Assembly: GCA_019637755.1 (NCBI GenBank)
Contig: JAHBVC010000001.1
Span: forward strand, 896,480-960,479
Reading direction: 5' to 3'
Origin: Anaerolineales bacterium
GTDB lineage: Bacteria > Chloroflexota > Anaerolineae > Anaerolineales > UBA11579
DNA: 64,000 nt
Part shown: in pieces, positions 15,548 through 24,668 of the stretch
Position numbering within the stretch: the first letter of the stretch is position 1
Layout: each line of letters begins with the position of its first letter
Notes under the pieces: model-generated
Seen by the model: the letters and a program-made list of their open reading frames with translations, nothing else
What the model was told of the DNA's origin: nothing
Database searches by the model: none
Program-made: the position numbers and the translations under genes

Positions 15548-16981
15548 ATGTCGATCCGCCTGCGCATCACCATTCTGTATACGCTGATCCTGGCCCTGAC
15601 CCTGTGCATTTTTGGTGTGGCGCTCTACACGATCCAATCTCAGTCCACCCTCGATTCATTGCGTCGCGATCTGACCAACAGCTCCAACCGCCTGGCAGAA
15701 GCCGTGGCGCGCACCACCCCGTATGGCGGCAGCCAGCCGCCTTTTAGCGGCCAGGTGCCGCCACTGCCTTTTGGCGAATTTTCCTCCGAGCAAGCCTTCC
15801 AAAGCTTCCCCGAGCACGAAATTGCCCGCGTGCTGGATACACAGGGCAATCTGGTGGCCAGCCCGTTCGGGCGCGCCGGAGATGCGCTGCCGCTCAGTGC
15901 AGCCGGCCTGCAAGCCTTGCAGCATGGCGAGGCATGGTGGGAAACGGGCGAAGTGGCTGGCGAGTCCATGCTCATCTATAGCCGGCCTATCGTTGTCGGG
16001 GATGAGTTTATGTCCATCATCCAGGTGGCGCGCAGCTTGGGTGAGCGCAGCCAATCACTGAACAGCCTGGCCACCACCGTCATCGCGGCGGGCTTGTTTA
16101 TGGTGCTGGTGGCCTTTGGCGTGGGTTGGGTATTCGCTGGGGTGATGTTGGCGCCCATTCACCGTATCACCCGCACCGCCCAAGCGATCGGCGATGAGCA
16201 AGATTTCTCACACCGCGTCGTTTATCAGGGGCCAGCAGACGAGGTGGGCCAACTGGCCAGCACCTTTAATTCGATGCTGGCGCGCCTGCAAAGTGCTTTC
16301 CAGCGGGTAGAACATTCACTAAGCATGCAACGTGACTTTGTGGCTGATATCTCACACGAGTTGCGCACGCCGCTCACTACCCTGCGCGGCAACCTTAGCT
16401 TGCTGCGCCGCAATGCGCCGATGCCCGCGGAGGAGCGCGAGGATATCCTAAACGATCTGATTGATGAGAATGACCGCCTGATCCGCCTGGTGAACGACCT
16501 ACTGCTGTTGGCCCGCGCCGACGCCGGCCGCCAGTTGGCCAACGAACCGTTGCCCGCCACCGAGCTGTTGCAAGAGGTGGCCCGCCAAACCCAAGTGCTC
16601 GACCCGCAGCGCACGCTGACCTTGACCGCCCCTGCCGGGCTACAGGTGCGTTGCGATCGTGATGCGTTCAAGCAAATCCTGATCATCGCTCTAGAGAACG
16701 CCATTAAACATTCCCAGGCCGAAGTCACTATCCACGCCGAGCCGCAGGGGCAGCAGGTTGAGATTCGCGTGCAAGACCGCGGTCCCGGCATTCCTCCCGA
16801 ACAACTGCCCCATATTTTTGGGCGCTTTTATCGCGGCGAACAGGCACAAGCGCACTCGCCTGGGTTTGGGTTGGGCTTAGCCATTGCAAAGACTCTGATG
16901 GAGAAGCAGGGCGGCCAGATTGAGATGCAAAGCACCCCAGGCGAAGGCAGCACCCTCATACTACGCTTTCCCAGCGGCTAA
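15548..16981 (+). CDS. Two-component sensor histidine kinase
   Basis: 477-residue membrane sensor kinase, partner of the response regulator whose gene ends one base before. It has membrane helix 1 (about 8-28), an extracellular loop of about 145 residues, membrane helix 2 (about 180-205), HAMP (LAPIHRITRTAQAIGD onward), a HisKA domain with His270 in DISHELRTPL, and an ATPase domain with the N-box ENAIKHS, DRGPGIP (G1) and GFGLGLAIAK (G2). The architecture is PhoR/BaeS-like. The extracellular sensor has no recognised fold; Phe/Pro-rich stretches are present. Confidence 0.94.
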   Translation: MSIRLRITILYTLILALTLCIFGVALYTIQSQSTLDSLRRDLTNSSNRLAEAVARTTPYGGSQPPFSGQVPPLPFGEFSSEQAFQSFPEHEIARVLDTQGNLVASPFGRAGDALPLSAAGLQALQHGEAWWETGEVAGESMLIYSRPIVVGDEFMSIIQVARSLGERSQSLNSLATTVIAAGLFMVLVAFGVGWVFAGVMLAPIHRITRTAQAIGDEQDFSHRVVYQGPADEVGQLASTFNSMLARLQSAFQRVEHSLSMQRDFVADISHELRTPLTTLRGNLSLLRRNAPMPAEEREDILNDLIDENDRLIRLVNDLLLLARADAGRQLANEPLPATELLQEVARQTQVLDPQRTLTLTAPAGLQVRCDRDAFKQILIIALENAIKHSQAEVTIHAEPQGQQVEIRVQDRGPGIPPEQLPHIFGRFYRGEQAQAHSPGFGLGLAIAKTLMEKQGGQIEMQSTPGEGSTLILRFPSG

Positions 16982-17045
16982 GTAAGGCGGGTGATCAGCA
17001 TCCTTGTAGGTAAAATCAAGGCACTTCTACTTAAAGCGAGGTGCT

Positions 17046-17435
17046 ATGTCTAAACAAACCGTTTACGCCCCCAAAGGTATCAAGCCGATGGGCCCCTACA
17101 CCCCCGCCATTCGCATGGGCGAGCTGCTCTTTATCTCCGGCCAGGTGGGCATTGACCCTGAAAGCGGCCAGTTCGTTGAGGGCGGCGTAGCCGCCCAAGC
17201 CAAGCAAGTGCTCGAGAATCTCAAAGGCCTGGTAGAGGCCGGCGGTAGCTCGATGGACAAGGTGCTGAAGACCACCATGTTCCTCACCAACATGGCCGAT
17301 TTTGCTAGCGTGAATGAAATCTACGCCACCTACTTCGCCAGTGAGCCGCCCGCCCGCTCCACCATTCAGGTAGCCGCGCTGCCCGGTGGCGCCTTGGTGG
17401 AAATTGAGGCCATCGTTTCCGTGAGCAGTAACTAG
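17046..17435 (+). CDS. ridA: RidA family (YjgF/YER057c/UK114) enamine/imine deaminase
   Basis: 129-residue protein of normal length. RidA hydrolyses reactive enamine/imine intermediates such as 2-aminoacrylate. Family segments are GPYTPAIRMGELLFISGQVGIDP, AKQVLENLKGLVEAGG, VLKTTMFLTNMADFASVNEIYATYF and PARSTIQVAALPGGALVEIEAI, with the conserved Arg that binds the substrate carboxylate in ARSTIQV. GCGAGGTG lies 3-9 nt before the ATG. It lies between a kinase and a polysaccharide operon without evident link to either. Confidence 0.95.
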   Translation: MSKQTVYAPKGIKPMGPYTPAIRMGELLFISGQVGIDPESGQFVEGGVAAQAKQVLENLKGLVEAGGSSMDKVLKTTMFLTNMADFASVNEIYATYFASEPPARSTIQVAALPGGALVEIEAIVSVSSN

Positions 17436-17478
17436 GAGCAGTGCAAAGGCAAGTCCTCTCCTCCACGGCTATTGCGAT

Positions 17479-18510
17479 ATGACACCGCTAGTCAGCATCA
17501 TCGTCCCGTGCTTCAATGAAGAGGCCACCATCGGTGGCCTTCTTGAAGCCATCCTGGCGCAGAGCACGCCCGCCGAGCAGATGGAAGTGATCATCGCCGA
17601 TGGCCTGTCTACGGATGCGACGCGTGAGCGCATCGCCGCTTTCAGCCAGCAGCACCCGCAGCTGGCCGTGCGCGTGGTGGACAATCACGCCCGCCGCATT
17701 CCGCACGGGCTCAACCTGGCCATTGCCGCGGCACACGGCCGCACGCTGCTGCGCCTGGATGCCCACTCCAGCCCAGACCACGAGTACGTAGCACGCAGCC
17801 TGCAAGCGCTGGATGAGGGCAGGGGCTGGAACGTGGGCGGCGTGTGGCAAGTGCGCCCCGGCCAACCTACGTGGCTGGCAGCCGCCATTGCCCAGGCGGC
17901 CAGCCACCCCTTTGGCGTGGGCGACGCGCGCTACCGCTACACCACGGTGGCCGGCGCGGTGGACACCGTGCCGTTCGGCAGCTTCCGCCGTGAGCTGATC
18001 GATAGCATTGGCGGCTTCGACGAGACCCTGGAAACCAACGAAGACTACGAGTTCAACGCCCGCATCCGCCTGGCCGGCGGCACAGTGTGGCTGGACCCGG
18101 CCATTCGCTCGGTCTACTATGCCCGCCCCACGCTGGCGGCGCTGGCACGCCAGTATTGGCGCTACGGGTACTGGAAGTGGCGCATGCTGCGCCGCTACCC
18201 GGGCACGCTGCGCCCGCGCCAGGCCATCCCGCCGCTGTTCGTGCTCGGCCTGCTCGGGCTGGGCGCCCTCAGCCTGCTATGGGCGCCCGGCGTGTGGCTG
18301 CTGGGGGCCGTGGTGGTATCATACGCACTGCTCTTACTGGCGGCTGCGGCGCAAAAAGCGCGGCACCTGCGGCAGCCCAGCCTGCTAGTTGGCATGCCCC
18401 TGGCCATGATAACCATGCACCTGAGCTGGGGCAGCGCCTTTCTGTGGAGCCTGCTGACATCGTTGGTCAATACTCCACGCACACACGTAAATGGCACAAC
18501 TGCGATCTAA
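17479..18510 (+). CDS. Glycosyltransferase family 2, membrane-associated
   Basis: 343-residue GT-A-fold transferase that adds a sugar to a lipid- or glycan-bound acceptor at the inner membrane face. It shows the N-terminal SIIVPCFNEEATIGGLLEAI, an ADGLSTDATRERI nucleotide-binding region, LRLDAHS (DxD-like) and FDETLETNEDYEFNARIRLAGG with the likely catalytic ED. Two C-terminal membrane helices follow (about 255-300). It resembles ExoA-type succinoglycan glycosyltransferases. It overlaps the next gene by 20 bases and begins a five-gene polysaccharide operon. Confidence 0.92.
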   Translation: MTPLVSIIVPCFNEEATIGGLLEAILAQSTPAEQMEVIIADGLSTDATRERIAAFSQQHPQLAVRVVDNHARRIPHGLNLAIAAAHGRTLLRLDAHSSPDHEYVARSLQALDEGRGWNVGGVWQVRPGQPTWLAAAIAQAASHPFGVGDARYRYTTVAGAVDTVPFGSFRRELIDSIGGFDETLETNEDYEFNARIRLAGGTVWLDPAIRSVYYARPTLAALARQYWRYGYWKWRMLRRYPGTLRPRQAIPPLFVLGLLGLGALSLLWAPGVWLLGAVVVSYALLLLAAAAQKARHLRQPSLLVGMPLAMITMHLSWGSAFLWSLLTSLVNTPRTHVNGTTAI

Positions 18511-19921
18511 AGACTCCACCAGCCTGCGCCTAGGCCTTAGCGAACGCCGTGTACTGCTGGCCTTTGGCGATCTGTTCATGGCCGCCATCGCGCTGGCCGC
18601 CGCCCTGTATTTCTGGGTCATTGGCATTGGTTCGCTCAACACACTGGAAGTGATTGAATTCCTGCAAGAGCGCCCGCCTGACTGGTTCTATTTCCTGCCC
18701 CTCATCTGGGTGCTGCTACTCTTCGAAACCTACGACCCCCACCGTGCCTCCAGCTGGCAGCACACCCGCAACAGCTTGCTGATTGCGGCAGCGCTGGGCA
18801 TGAGCATCTACGTCATTTATTACTTTGCGGCCGACCCGGGCACCTTGCCGCGCCGTGCCATCGCTATTTTCGCCGGCACGGCGTTGCTGCTCACCACCCT
18901 GTGGCGCCTGCTCTACATTCGCATCTTTACCTCATTGCAGTTTGCGCGCCGTGCCGTGGTGGTAGGCGCCGGACGCGCCGGTGAGGCGCTGCTGCGCGTC
19001 ATCGGCGAAATGCGCCCCGCCCCCTACCAGATCGTTGCCCTGCTGGACGACGACCCTGACAAAAAGGGCAGCACGATCAGCGGGCACGAGGTCATGGGCG
19101 GCAGCGAGCTGCTCTCAGGCTTGATCGAAGAACAGGGCGTCACTGACATCCTGGTAGCGATCTCCGGCCAGATGCGTGAGAACACCTTCCACGCCCTGCT
19201 GGACGCACAAGAAGGCAGCGCTGAGATCATGCGTATGCCCACCGCATACGAAGAGCTGCTGGGCCGCGTGCCCATCAACTATCTGGAAGCAGATTGGATG
19301 GTGCGCTCCTTTGTGGATGACACCCGCGTCAATCGCTTCTACCAGTTGGGCAAACGCTTGTTTGATATTGTGGGCGGCCTGGTGGGCGTGGCGATCCTGA
19401 TCGTGCTCACGCCGATCGTTGCCGTACTCACCCTGATCGACACTGGCTGGCCGCTGATCTTCTCACAGACGCGCGCCGGCAAAGGCGGCAAGCCTTATCG
19501 CATCATCAAGTTCCGCACCATGCGCGTGGACGCTGAGAAGGATGGCAACCCGCAACTGGCCAAAGAAGATGATGACCGCACCACGCGCCTGGGCAAGATC
19601 CTGCGCAAGACGCGTATCGACGAATGGCCGCAGTTCATCAACGTACTGCGCGGCGACATGAGCCTGGTTGGCCCGCGCCCAGAGCGCCCCGAGCTGATGG
19701 AGCACTTCGAGCGCCGCATTCCGTTCTACCGTGCGCGTTTGCTCGAACGCCCTGGCATCACCGGCTGGGCGCAGGTGAACTATGGTTATGCCGCCACCAT
19801 TGAAGAGATGAGCATTAAGCTGGAGTACGACCTGTACTACATCAAGCATCGCGGCCCCATCCTCGATCTGATCATTATTTTGCGCACCCTGGCCACCGTC
19901 TTCGGCTTCCGGGGGCGCTAA
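18491..19921 (+). CDS. Polyprenyl glycosylphosphotransferase (WcaJ/WbaP-like)
   Basis: 476-residue membrane enzyme that starts repeat-unit synthesis by moving a sugar-1-phosphate from a nucleotide sugar to undecaprenyl phosphate. About four N-terminal helices (to about residue 140) are followed by a Rossmann-like CoA-binding domain (AVVVGAGRAGEALLRVIGE, ALLDDDPDKKG) and the C-terminal sugar-transferase domain with KRLFDIVGG, PLIFSQTRAGKGGKPYRIIK, the KFRTM motif, TRIDEWPQFINVL, GDMSLVGPRPERPE and PGITGWAQVNYGY. This is the usual length for the full family. Second gene in the operon. Confidence 0.95.
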   Translation: MAQLRSKDSTSLRLGLSERRVLLAFGDLFMAAIALAAALYFWVIGIGSLNTLEVIEFLQERPPDWFYFLPLIWVLLLFETYDPHRASSWQHTRNSLLIAAALGMSIYVIYYFAADPGTLPRRAIAIFAGTALLLTTLWRLLYIRIFTSLQFARRAVVVGAGRAGEALLRVIGEMRPAPYQIVALLDDDPDKKGSTISGHEVMGGSELLSGLIEEQGVTDILVAISGQMRENTFHALLDAQEGSAEIMRMPTAYEELLGRVPINYLEADWMVRSFVDDTRVNRFYQLGKRLFDIVGGLVGVAILIVLTPIVAVLTLIDTGWPLIFSQTRAGKGGKPYRIIKFRTMRVDAEKDGNPQLAKEDDDRTTRLGKILRKTRIDEWPQFINVLRGDMSLVGPRPERPELMEHFERRIPFYRARLLERPGITGWAQVNYGYAATIEEMSIKLEYDLYYIKHRGPILDLIIILRTLATVFGFRGR

Positions 19922-19922
19922 C

Positions 19923-20831
19923 GTGGCCAAGGTACTGGTTACCGGCGGAGCGGGCTTCATTGGCTCGCATCTCGTCAAGGCGTTGTTGCAGCGCGGCGAC
20001 AGCGTGCGCGTGCTGGATAATTTCTCCAGCAGCACCCGCAGCAACATCCCCACAGATGTAGAGCTCATCGAAGGCAAAGTACAAGACCCCGCCGCGGCGG
20101 CCAAGGCCGTTGCCGATGTGGAGTTTGTCTTTCATGAGGCGGCCTTTATCTCCGTGCCTGAATCAATAGAGAACCCAAGCGCCTGCTGGGCCAGCAATGT
20201 AGACGGCACAATCGCCGTCCTGGCCGCCGCCCATAAGGCAGGCTGCCGCGGCATAGTGCTGGCCTCCAGTGCCGCGGTCTACGGTGACAGCCAGGCCTTG
20301 CCACTGGCCGAGGATGCCCCGGCCAAGTGCCTGTCTCCTTATGCGGCTTCTAAATACTTCAATGAAACCCTAGCCCAGCTGTATACGCTGACCTATGGTT
20401 TGCCAGTGACGGCGTTGCGCTATTTCAACGTGTTTGGCCCTGGGCAGTCGCCCAACTCGGCCTATGCTGCCGCGGTGCCCAAGTTCATCGCCGCCTTGGC
20501 GGCGGGCCAAGCGCCGACCGTGTTCGGTGACGGCACGCAAGGGCGTGATTTCATCTTCGTGGGCGATGTGGTGCGCGCTAACCTGCTGGCCGCCGAGGCC
20601 AACGCGGGCGGCGTATACAACGTGTGCACCGGGCAAGAGACTACGCTGCTGGACCTGCTGGCGGCGTTGTATCCGCTGTTCCCCAATGCCCCGCACGCCA
20701 GCCACGCCGCCCCGCGCCTTGGCGATGTGCCGCGCAGCCTGGGTGACCCGCAGGCGGCCCACGCCGCATTGGGCTTCCGCGCCGAGACGCCGCTGGCCGA
20801 GGGCTTGCGCCAGATCGTGGAGGCGGCATGA
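19923..20831 (+). CDS. NAD-dependent nucleotide-sugar epimerase/dehydratase (SDR family)
   Basis: 302-residue extended short-chain dehydrogenase that most likely makes a nucleotide sugar for the surrounding polysaccharide operon. NAD-binding GGAGFIGSHL (7-16), a VFHEAAFISVPESIENP stretch, catalytic Ser in LASSAAVYG and the YxxxK pair in YAASK are present, with GPGQSPNSAYAAAVPKF and GRDFIFVGDVV downstream. The closest groups are UDP-glucose/UDP-GlcNAc 4-epimerases (GalE/WbpP-like). The start is GTG one base after the previous stop, and the end overlaps the next gene by 4 (ATGA). Confidence 0.92.
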   Translation: MAKVLVTGGAGFIGSHLVKALLQRGDSVRVLDNFSSSTRSNIPTDVELIEGKVQDPAAAAKAVADVEFVFHEAAFISVPESIENPSACWASNVDGTIAVLAAAHKAGCRGIVLASSAAVYGDSQALPLAEDAPAKCLSPYAASKYFNETLAQLYTLTYGLPVTALRYFNVFGPGQSPNSAYAAAVPKFIAALAAGQAPTVFGDGTQGRDFIFVGDVVRANLLAAEANAGGVYNVCTGQETTLLDLLAALYPLFPNAPHASHAAPRLGDVPRSLGDPQAAHAALGFRAETPLAEGLRQIVEAA

Positions 20832-22729
20832 GCGCCTGGCTGCGCACCAACCTGCGTCTGGGTGCTAACCGCCTGCTGTTTGCAGACATGGTCTTGGTGG
20901 CTGCCAGCGTGCTGGGGGCCTTCATCCTGCGTCTGACGCCCGAACAACTCATTCTGGACTATTTGCCCACCTTCTTTTGGATGCTGGTGGTAGCGCTGGT
21001 CATCAAGCCTGTCATTTACAAACGCAGCGGCCTGTATGAGCGCGTGTGGGCGTACGCCTCCATGGCTGAGATGAAGCTCATCGTGCGTGCAGTAACCATT
21101 GCTTCACTGATCTTCACGCCCATCATCTTCCTGCTGGATTGGCTGGGCGCCTTCACCAACTTTGCGCGCTCGTTGGTGGCGATTGACTGGCTGCTCTCGC
21201 TGGCCGCGGTGGGCGGCTTGCGCTTTGGCTTGCGCTTGCTGGCTGAGAACCGCAAGGTGATCGAGCAGGCCAGTGGCGTCAAGCTGCGCCGCGCCATCAT
21301 CCTCGGCGCCGGCGATGCGGGCGCGCTGGTGGCGCGTGAATTGCAAAAGAACCAGCAGCTCGGCCTCAACCCGCTGGCCTTCTTGGATGACGACCCGGAT
21401 AAGCAGGGCCAACGCCTGCATGACATTCCCGTGGTAGGCACGCTGAAAGACCTGCCGGCCCAGGCCGCTGCTTTGCATGCGGAAGAAATCATTATGGCCA
21501 TCCCCAGTGCGCCGGGCAGCGTGCTGCGCCAGGCGGCCGATCTCAGCCGCCAAGCCGGAGTGCCCTACCGCACCATGCCCGGCCTGTACGAGCTGATTGG
21601 CGGCAAGGTCAGCGTCAGCCGGTTGCGCGAAGTAGACATTACCGATTTGCTGCGCCGCCAGCCCGCCCAGATCGATCGGGCACGTGTAGGTGACAGCCTA
21701 CGCGGCAAGCGCGTGCTCATTACCGGCGCGGGCGGCTCCATCGCCAGTGAGCTCGGCCGCCAGATCGCGCGCTGGGAGCCCGCCATGCTCGTGCTGCTGG
21801 GTCATGGCGAGAACAGCATCTTTGAAATCCTGCTTGAGCTGCACAACGAGTATCCGCAGCTTGAGATTATTCCTGTCATTGCGGATGTGCGTGACGCGGG
21901 GCGCATCACCGCCGCGCTACAGACTTACAAGCCAGACATCGTCTTCCACGCCGCTGCGCACAAGCACGTGCCGCTGATGGAAGCCAATATCGCCGAAGCC
22001 GTGGCGAATAACGTGCAAGGCACGCTCAACGTCGTGCAGGCTGCGGGTGCCGCAGGGGTGCAGCGTCTGGTGATGATCTCTACCGACAAGGCCGTGCGCC
22101 CCAGCAGCGTAATGGGCGCTACCAAACGCGTGGCCGAATGGGCCGTGCTGGACGCGGCGCGTAGTCTGGGGCGCAACTACTCCGTGGTGCGCTTTGGCAA
22201 TGTGCTCGGCAGCCGCGGCAGTGTAGTGCCGCTGTTCAAGCACCAGATCGCCCAGGGCGGCCCGCTCACCATCACCCATCCGGAGATGGAGCGCTATTTC
22301 ATGACCATTCCGGAGGCAGTGCACCTGGTGTTGCAGGCGGCCGCCTTTGAAGGCCAAGGCGAGCTGTACATGTTGGACATGGGCCAGCCGGTGCGCATTG
22401 TGGATCTGGCCGAAGACCTTATTCGCCTTTCCGGCCTGACCCCCGGCGAGGACATTCAAATCGAATTCAGCGGCCTGCGCCCGGGCGAGAAGCTCAGCGA
22501 GCAGTTGTGGGAAGCTGGCGCCGAGTACTCGGCCACCACCCACCCTGACATTCGCCGCGTGCAGGAGCCACAGGCGCCTAGCCGCGAGCAGTTGCACGCC
22601 GCACTCAGCCAGCTGCTGGCCATGGCCGAGGCCAACGACAGCTCTGGTATCCTACAGCTGCTCGGCGAGCTGCTGCCCGGCTCCGAAGTGGGCCAGGCGC
22701 CGCCGCCAGCCTTCACCTCGCTCTCGTAA
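20828..22729 (+). CDS. FlaA1/CapD-type nucleoside-diphosphate-sugar 4,6-dehydratase, membrane-bound
   Basis: 633-residue protein of the long CapD/WbpM class, which forms UDP-4-keto-6-deoxy sugars for polysaccharides. Four N-terminal membrane helices (about 15-135), a first Rossmann domain (AIILGAGDAGALVARELQK, AFLDDDPDKQG), then the catalytic SDR domain with VLITGAGGSIASELGRQI, FHAAAHKHVPLMEAN, MISTDKAVRPSSVMGATK and GSRGSVVPLFKHQI. As usual for this class the catalytic Tyr of YxxxK is replaced by Met (MGATK). It has ATGA overlap with the preceding gene and a 1-base overlap with the next. Confidence 0.95.
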   Translation: MSAWLRTNLRLGANRLLFADMVLVAASVLGAFILRLTPEQLILDYLPTFFWMLVVALVIKPVIYKRSGLYERVWAYASMAEMKLIVRAVTIASLIFTPIIFLLDWLGAFTNFARSLVAIDWLLSLAAVGGLRFGLRLLAENRKVIEQASGVKLRRAIILGAGDAGALVARELQKNQQLGLNPLAFLDDDPDKQGQRLHDIPVVGTLKDLPAQAAALHAEEIIMAIPSAPGSVLRQAADLSRQAGVPYRTMPGLYELIGGKVSVSRLREVDITDLLRRQPAQIDRARVGDSLRGKRVLITGAGGSIASELGRQIARWEPAMLVLLGHGENSIFEILLELHNEYPQLEIIPVIADVRDAGRITAALQTYKPDIVFHAAAHKHVPLMEANIAEAVANNVQGTLNVVQAAGAAGVQRLVMISTDKAVRPSSVMGATKRVAEWAVLDAARSLGRNYSVVRFGNVLGSRGSVVPLFKHQIAQGGPLTITHPEMERYFMTIPEAVHLVLQAAAFEGQGELYMLDMGQPVRIVDLAEDLIRLSGLTPGEDIQIEFSGLRPGEKLSEQLWEAGAEYSATTHPDIRRVQEPQAPSREQLHAALSQLLAMAEANDSSGILQLLGELLPGSEVGQAPPPAFTSLS

Positions 22730-23832
22730 TGGATACAGCAACCTGGAACGCCCTCATCTCCCAATTGCCGCGCCCGCATCTGTTGCAGACCGGGCAGTGG
22801 GCGCGCGCCAAAGAGCCTTTTGGCTGGACGGCGCATTACAAGACCTGGGAGCAAGATGGCAAGCTAGTTGCCGCGGCCCAGATCCTGCAGCGCAGCGTGC
22901 GCTTGCCGCTGATTGGCAAAGAGCTGTGCATGCTGTATGTGCCTAAGGGGCCGCTGTTGGCCGACTGGAACGATGCCGCCTTGCGTGCCCGCGTGCTGGC
23001 TGGCTTGCGCGAGACCGCCAAGGAGCTGGGCGCCTTCTTCATCAAGATTGATCCGGATTTAGCCTACGGGTATGGCCTGCCCGGCGCTGAGGATGAGCGC
23101 GTGGTGCCCGCCGCAGCAGATTTTGTAGCCGAGCTGAAATCGGCGGGCTGGCGCTATTCCAACGAGCAAGTGCAGATGCCCAATACGATGTTGATCGACA
23201 TCGACAAGAGCGAAGAAGACATCTTGGCGGCCATGAAACAAAAGGGCCGCTATAACTTGCGTCTCTCACAGAAAAAGGGCGTCACGGTGCGCCGCGGCAC
23301 CCCGGCCGACTTTGCCACCTTCTACAAAATGTACGCCGAGACCTCGGTGCGCGATGGCTTTGTCATCCGCAGCGAAGAGTACTACCGCGCCGTGTGGGAT
23401 AAGTTCTACAACGCCGGCCTGCTGGTTCCCCTGCTGGCCGAGGTGGAAGGCGAAGTGGTGGCCGGGCTGATGCTGTTCATCTACGGCGAGCAATCCTGGT
23501 ACATCTACGGCATGTCGCGTGCGCTGCACCGCGAAACCATGCCCAACTATCTATTGCAATGGGAAGCTATCCGCGCCAGCCGCGAGGCCGGCTGCAAGGT
23601 GTATGACCTGTGGGGCGCGCCGGATGAGTTCAACGAGGCCGACGCGATGTGGGGCGTGTACCGCTTCAAGCTCAGCCTAGGCGCCTACGAAGCACGCCAC
23701 ATCGGCGCCTGGGATCTGCCGATGCAGCCCGCCGTGTACAGTATGTACACGCAAGTGTTGCCGCGCCTGATCGCAGCCATGCGCTGGCGTGGCCGCCGCC
23801 AGACGCAGGCGCAAGTGCGCTCAGAGCAGTAG
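22729..23832 (+). CDS. FemAB/FemX-like peptidoglycan bridge aminoacyltransferase
   Basis: 367-residue protein with the double GNAT fold of FemABX enzymes, which add amino acids from aminoacyl-tRNA to peptidoglycan precursors. It shows HLLQTGQWARAKEPFGW, LPLIGKELCMLYVPKGPLL, FFIKIDPD, MLIDIDKSEEDILAAMKQKGRYNLRL (the region preceding the split second GNAT), DFATFYKMYAETSVRDGF, and VYDLWGAPDEFNEADAMWGVYRFKLSLGA near the end. The ATG shares its first base with the previous stop codon. It may alternatively modify a glycan with an amino acid, as some operon-borne homologues are suspected to do. Confidence 0.92.
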   Translation: MDTATWNALISQLPRPHLLQTGQWARAKEPFGWTAHYKTWEQDGKLVAAAQILQRSVRLPLIGKELCMLYVPKGPLLADWNDAALRARVLAGLRETAKELGAFFIKIDPDLAYGYGLPGAEDERVVPAAADFVAELKSAGWRYSNEQVQMPNTMLIDIDKSEEDILAAMKQKGRYNLRLSQKKGVTVRRGTPADFATFYKMYAETSVRDGFVIRSEEYYRAVWDKFYNAGLLVPLLAEVEGEVVAGLMLFIYGEQSWYIYGMSRALHRETMPNYLLQWEAIRASREAGCKVYDLWGAPDEFNEADAMWGVYRFKLSLGAYEARHIGAWDLPMQPAVYSMYTQVLPRLIAAMRWRGRRQTQAQVRSEQ

Positions 23833-23913
23833 TCTTTTTTAAAGTCATTAATCAGTTAATCGAAATCGTCTATTGGTCTTTTAGTCGGGCGGTTGTATCG
23901 AGCGCTGTACTTC

Positions 23914-24011
23914 GTCATTGCGAGGAGTGCGCAGCTTTGCTGCGCCGACGAAGCAATCCCCATGTCAGTATGCAGTTTAGCTTGGGGCTGCTTCGCTGCG
24001 CTCGCAATGAC
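23914..24011. repeat. Palindromic intergenic repeat with GTCATTGCGAG ends
   Basis: 98-bp element with 11-bp inverted ends GTCATTGCGAG and CTCGCAATGAC, internal stem GCGCAG-CTTTG-CTGCGC, and CGAAGCAATCCCC. It lies in the gap between two convergent transcription units and has the form of a non-coding MITE/REP-like unit. A related element is at 51376-51474. Confidence 0.75.
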
Positions 24012-24013
24012 AT

Positions 24014-24043
24014 CATCTGCGTGTATCCGCGTTCATCTGCGGC
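24014..24043. repeat. CATCTGCG-type dispersed short repeat
   Basis: Tandem degenerate units of ATCTGCGT/ATCCGCGT/ATCTGCGG abutting the 98-bp element. Related strings occur at 28792-28823, 56190-56220 and 56651-56686, all between genes. Confidence 0.6.
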
Positions 24044-24668
24044 TATTGACTTTAGGAAACAACCTGCGATACTGTGCCGCGATCAAGCCAATCGCTTGTT
24101 GAATACGCTCGCGGTTCTCGGCGATCTGGTGCCAGCGGCTGGCGCCGGAAGGATGCGGCAGGGGCACGTACCACACGCCATCCAACTCCATCTGGGTACC
24201 GATGACCTGCTCCAGCACGATGCCGCGGCCGTAAAAGGTCTCGATGGCCATCTTGCCGATGGGGATGATGAGCTTGGGGCGCACCAACGCCAGTTCCTCA
24301 TCAAGAAACGGGCGGCACATTTGCTGTTCGGTGAGCGAAGGGGCACGGTCGCCGCCGCCGGATTTGTTCTTGCCGGGGAAGCACTTGGTGACCGAGGTCA
24401 TGTACTGGGTGCGGCGGAACCAGGCTTCGTCGATGCCCGCCTCGCCCAGCCACTGAAACAGGCGTTTGCCGCTACTGGCATTGAAGGGCCGCTTGGCCAC
24501 TACTTCGGTCACGCCGGGTGCCTGGCCTACGGTCATGATGCGTGCCTTTACGCTGCCATGCGTCACCGCTGGCGGCTCGATGTAGTAGCCCGCCTGCAAA
24601 CATAGGCGGCAGGCGCGCATGGCAAGCTGAAGCTGCTCAAAGCGCGCCTGGCGTTCGGCCAGTTTCAA
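24033..24668 (-). CDS. Uracil-DNA glycosylase superfamily protein (Fe-S, family 4/5-like)
   Basis: 211-residue DNA repair enzyme predicted to excise uracil or deaminated bases. Motif A is GQAPGVTE and motif B HPSGASR. Four cysteines (CRLC near residue 19, TKC near 112, QMC near 133) sit in the places of the 4Fe-4S ligands of family 4 enzymes. GKRLFQWLGEAGI and RPKLIIPIGKMAIETFYG also fit. Its start overlaps the stop of the endonuclease IV gene by 4 bases, so the two repair enzymes are co-expressed: one creates abasic sites and the other cleaves them. The substrate range is not certain. Confidence 0.9.
   Translation of the reverse strand: MKLAERQARFEQLQLAMRACRLCLQAGYYIEPPAVTHGSVKARIMTVGQAPGVTEVVAKRPFNASSGKRLFQWLGEAGIDEAWFRRTQYMTSVTKCFPGKNKSGGGDRAPSLTEQQMCRPFLDEELALVRPKLIIPIGKMAIETFYGRGIVLEQVIGTQMELDGVWYVPLPHPSGASRWHQIAENRERIQQAIGLIAAQYRRLFPKVNSRR

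Noticed and set aside
23649-24605. 318-codon plus-strand frame spanning the FemAB end, a repeat and the glycosylase gene
   Set aside because: It crosses an intergenic repeat and two real genes in the wrong frame or strand.
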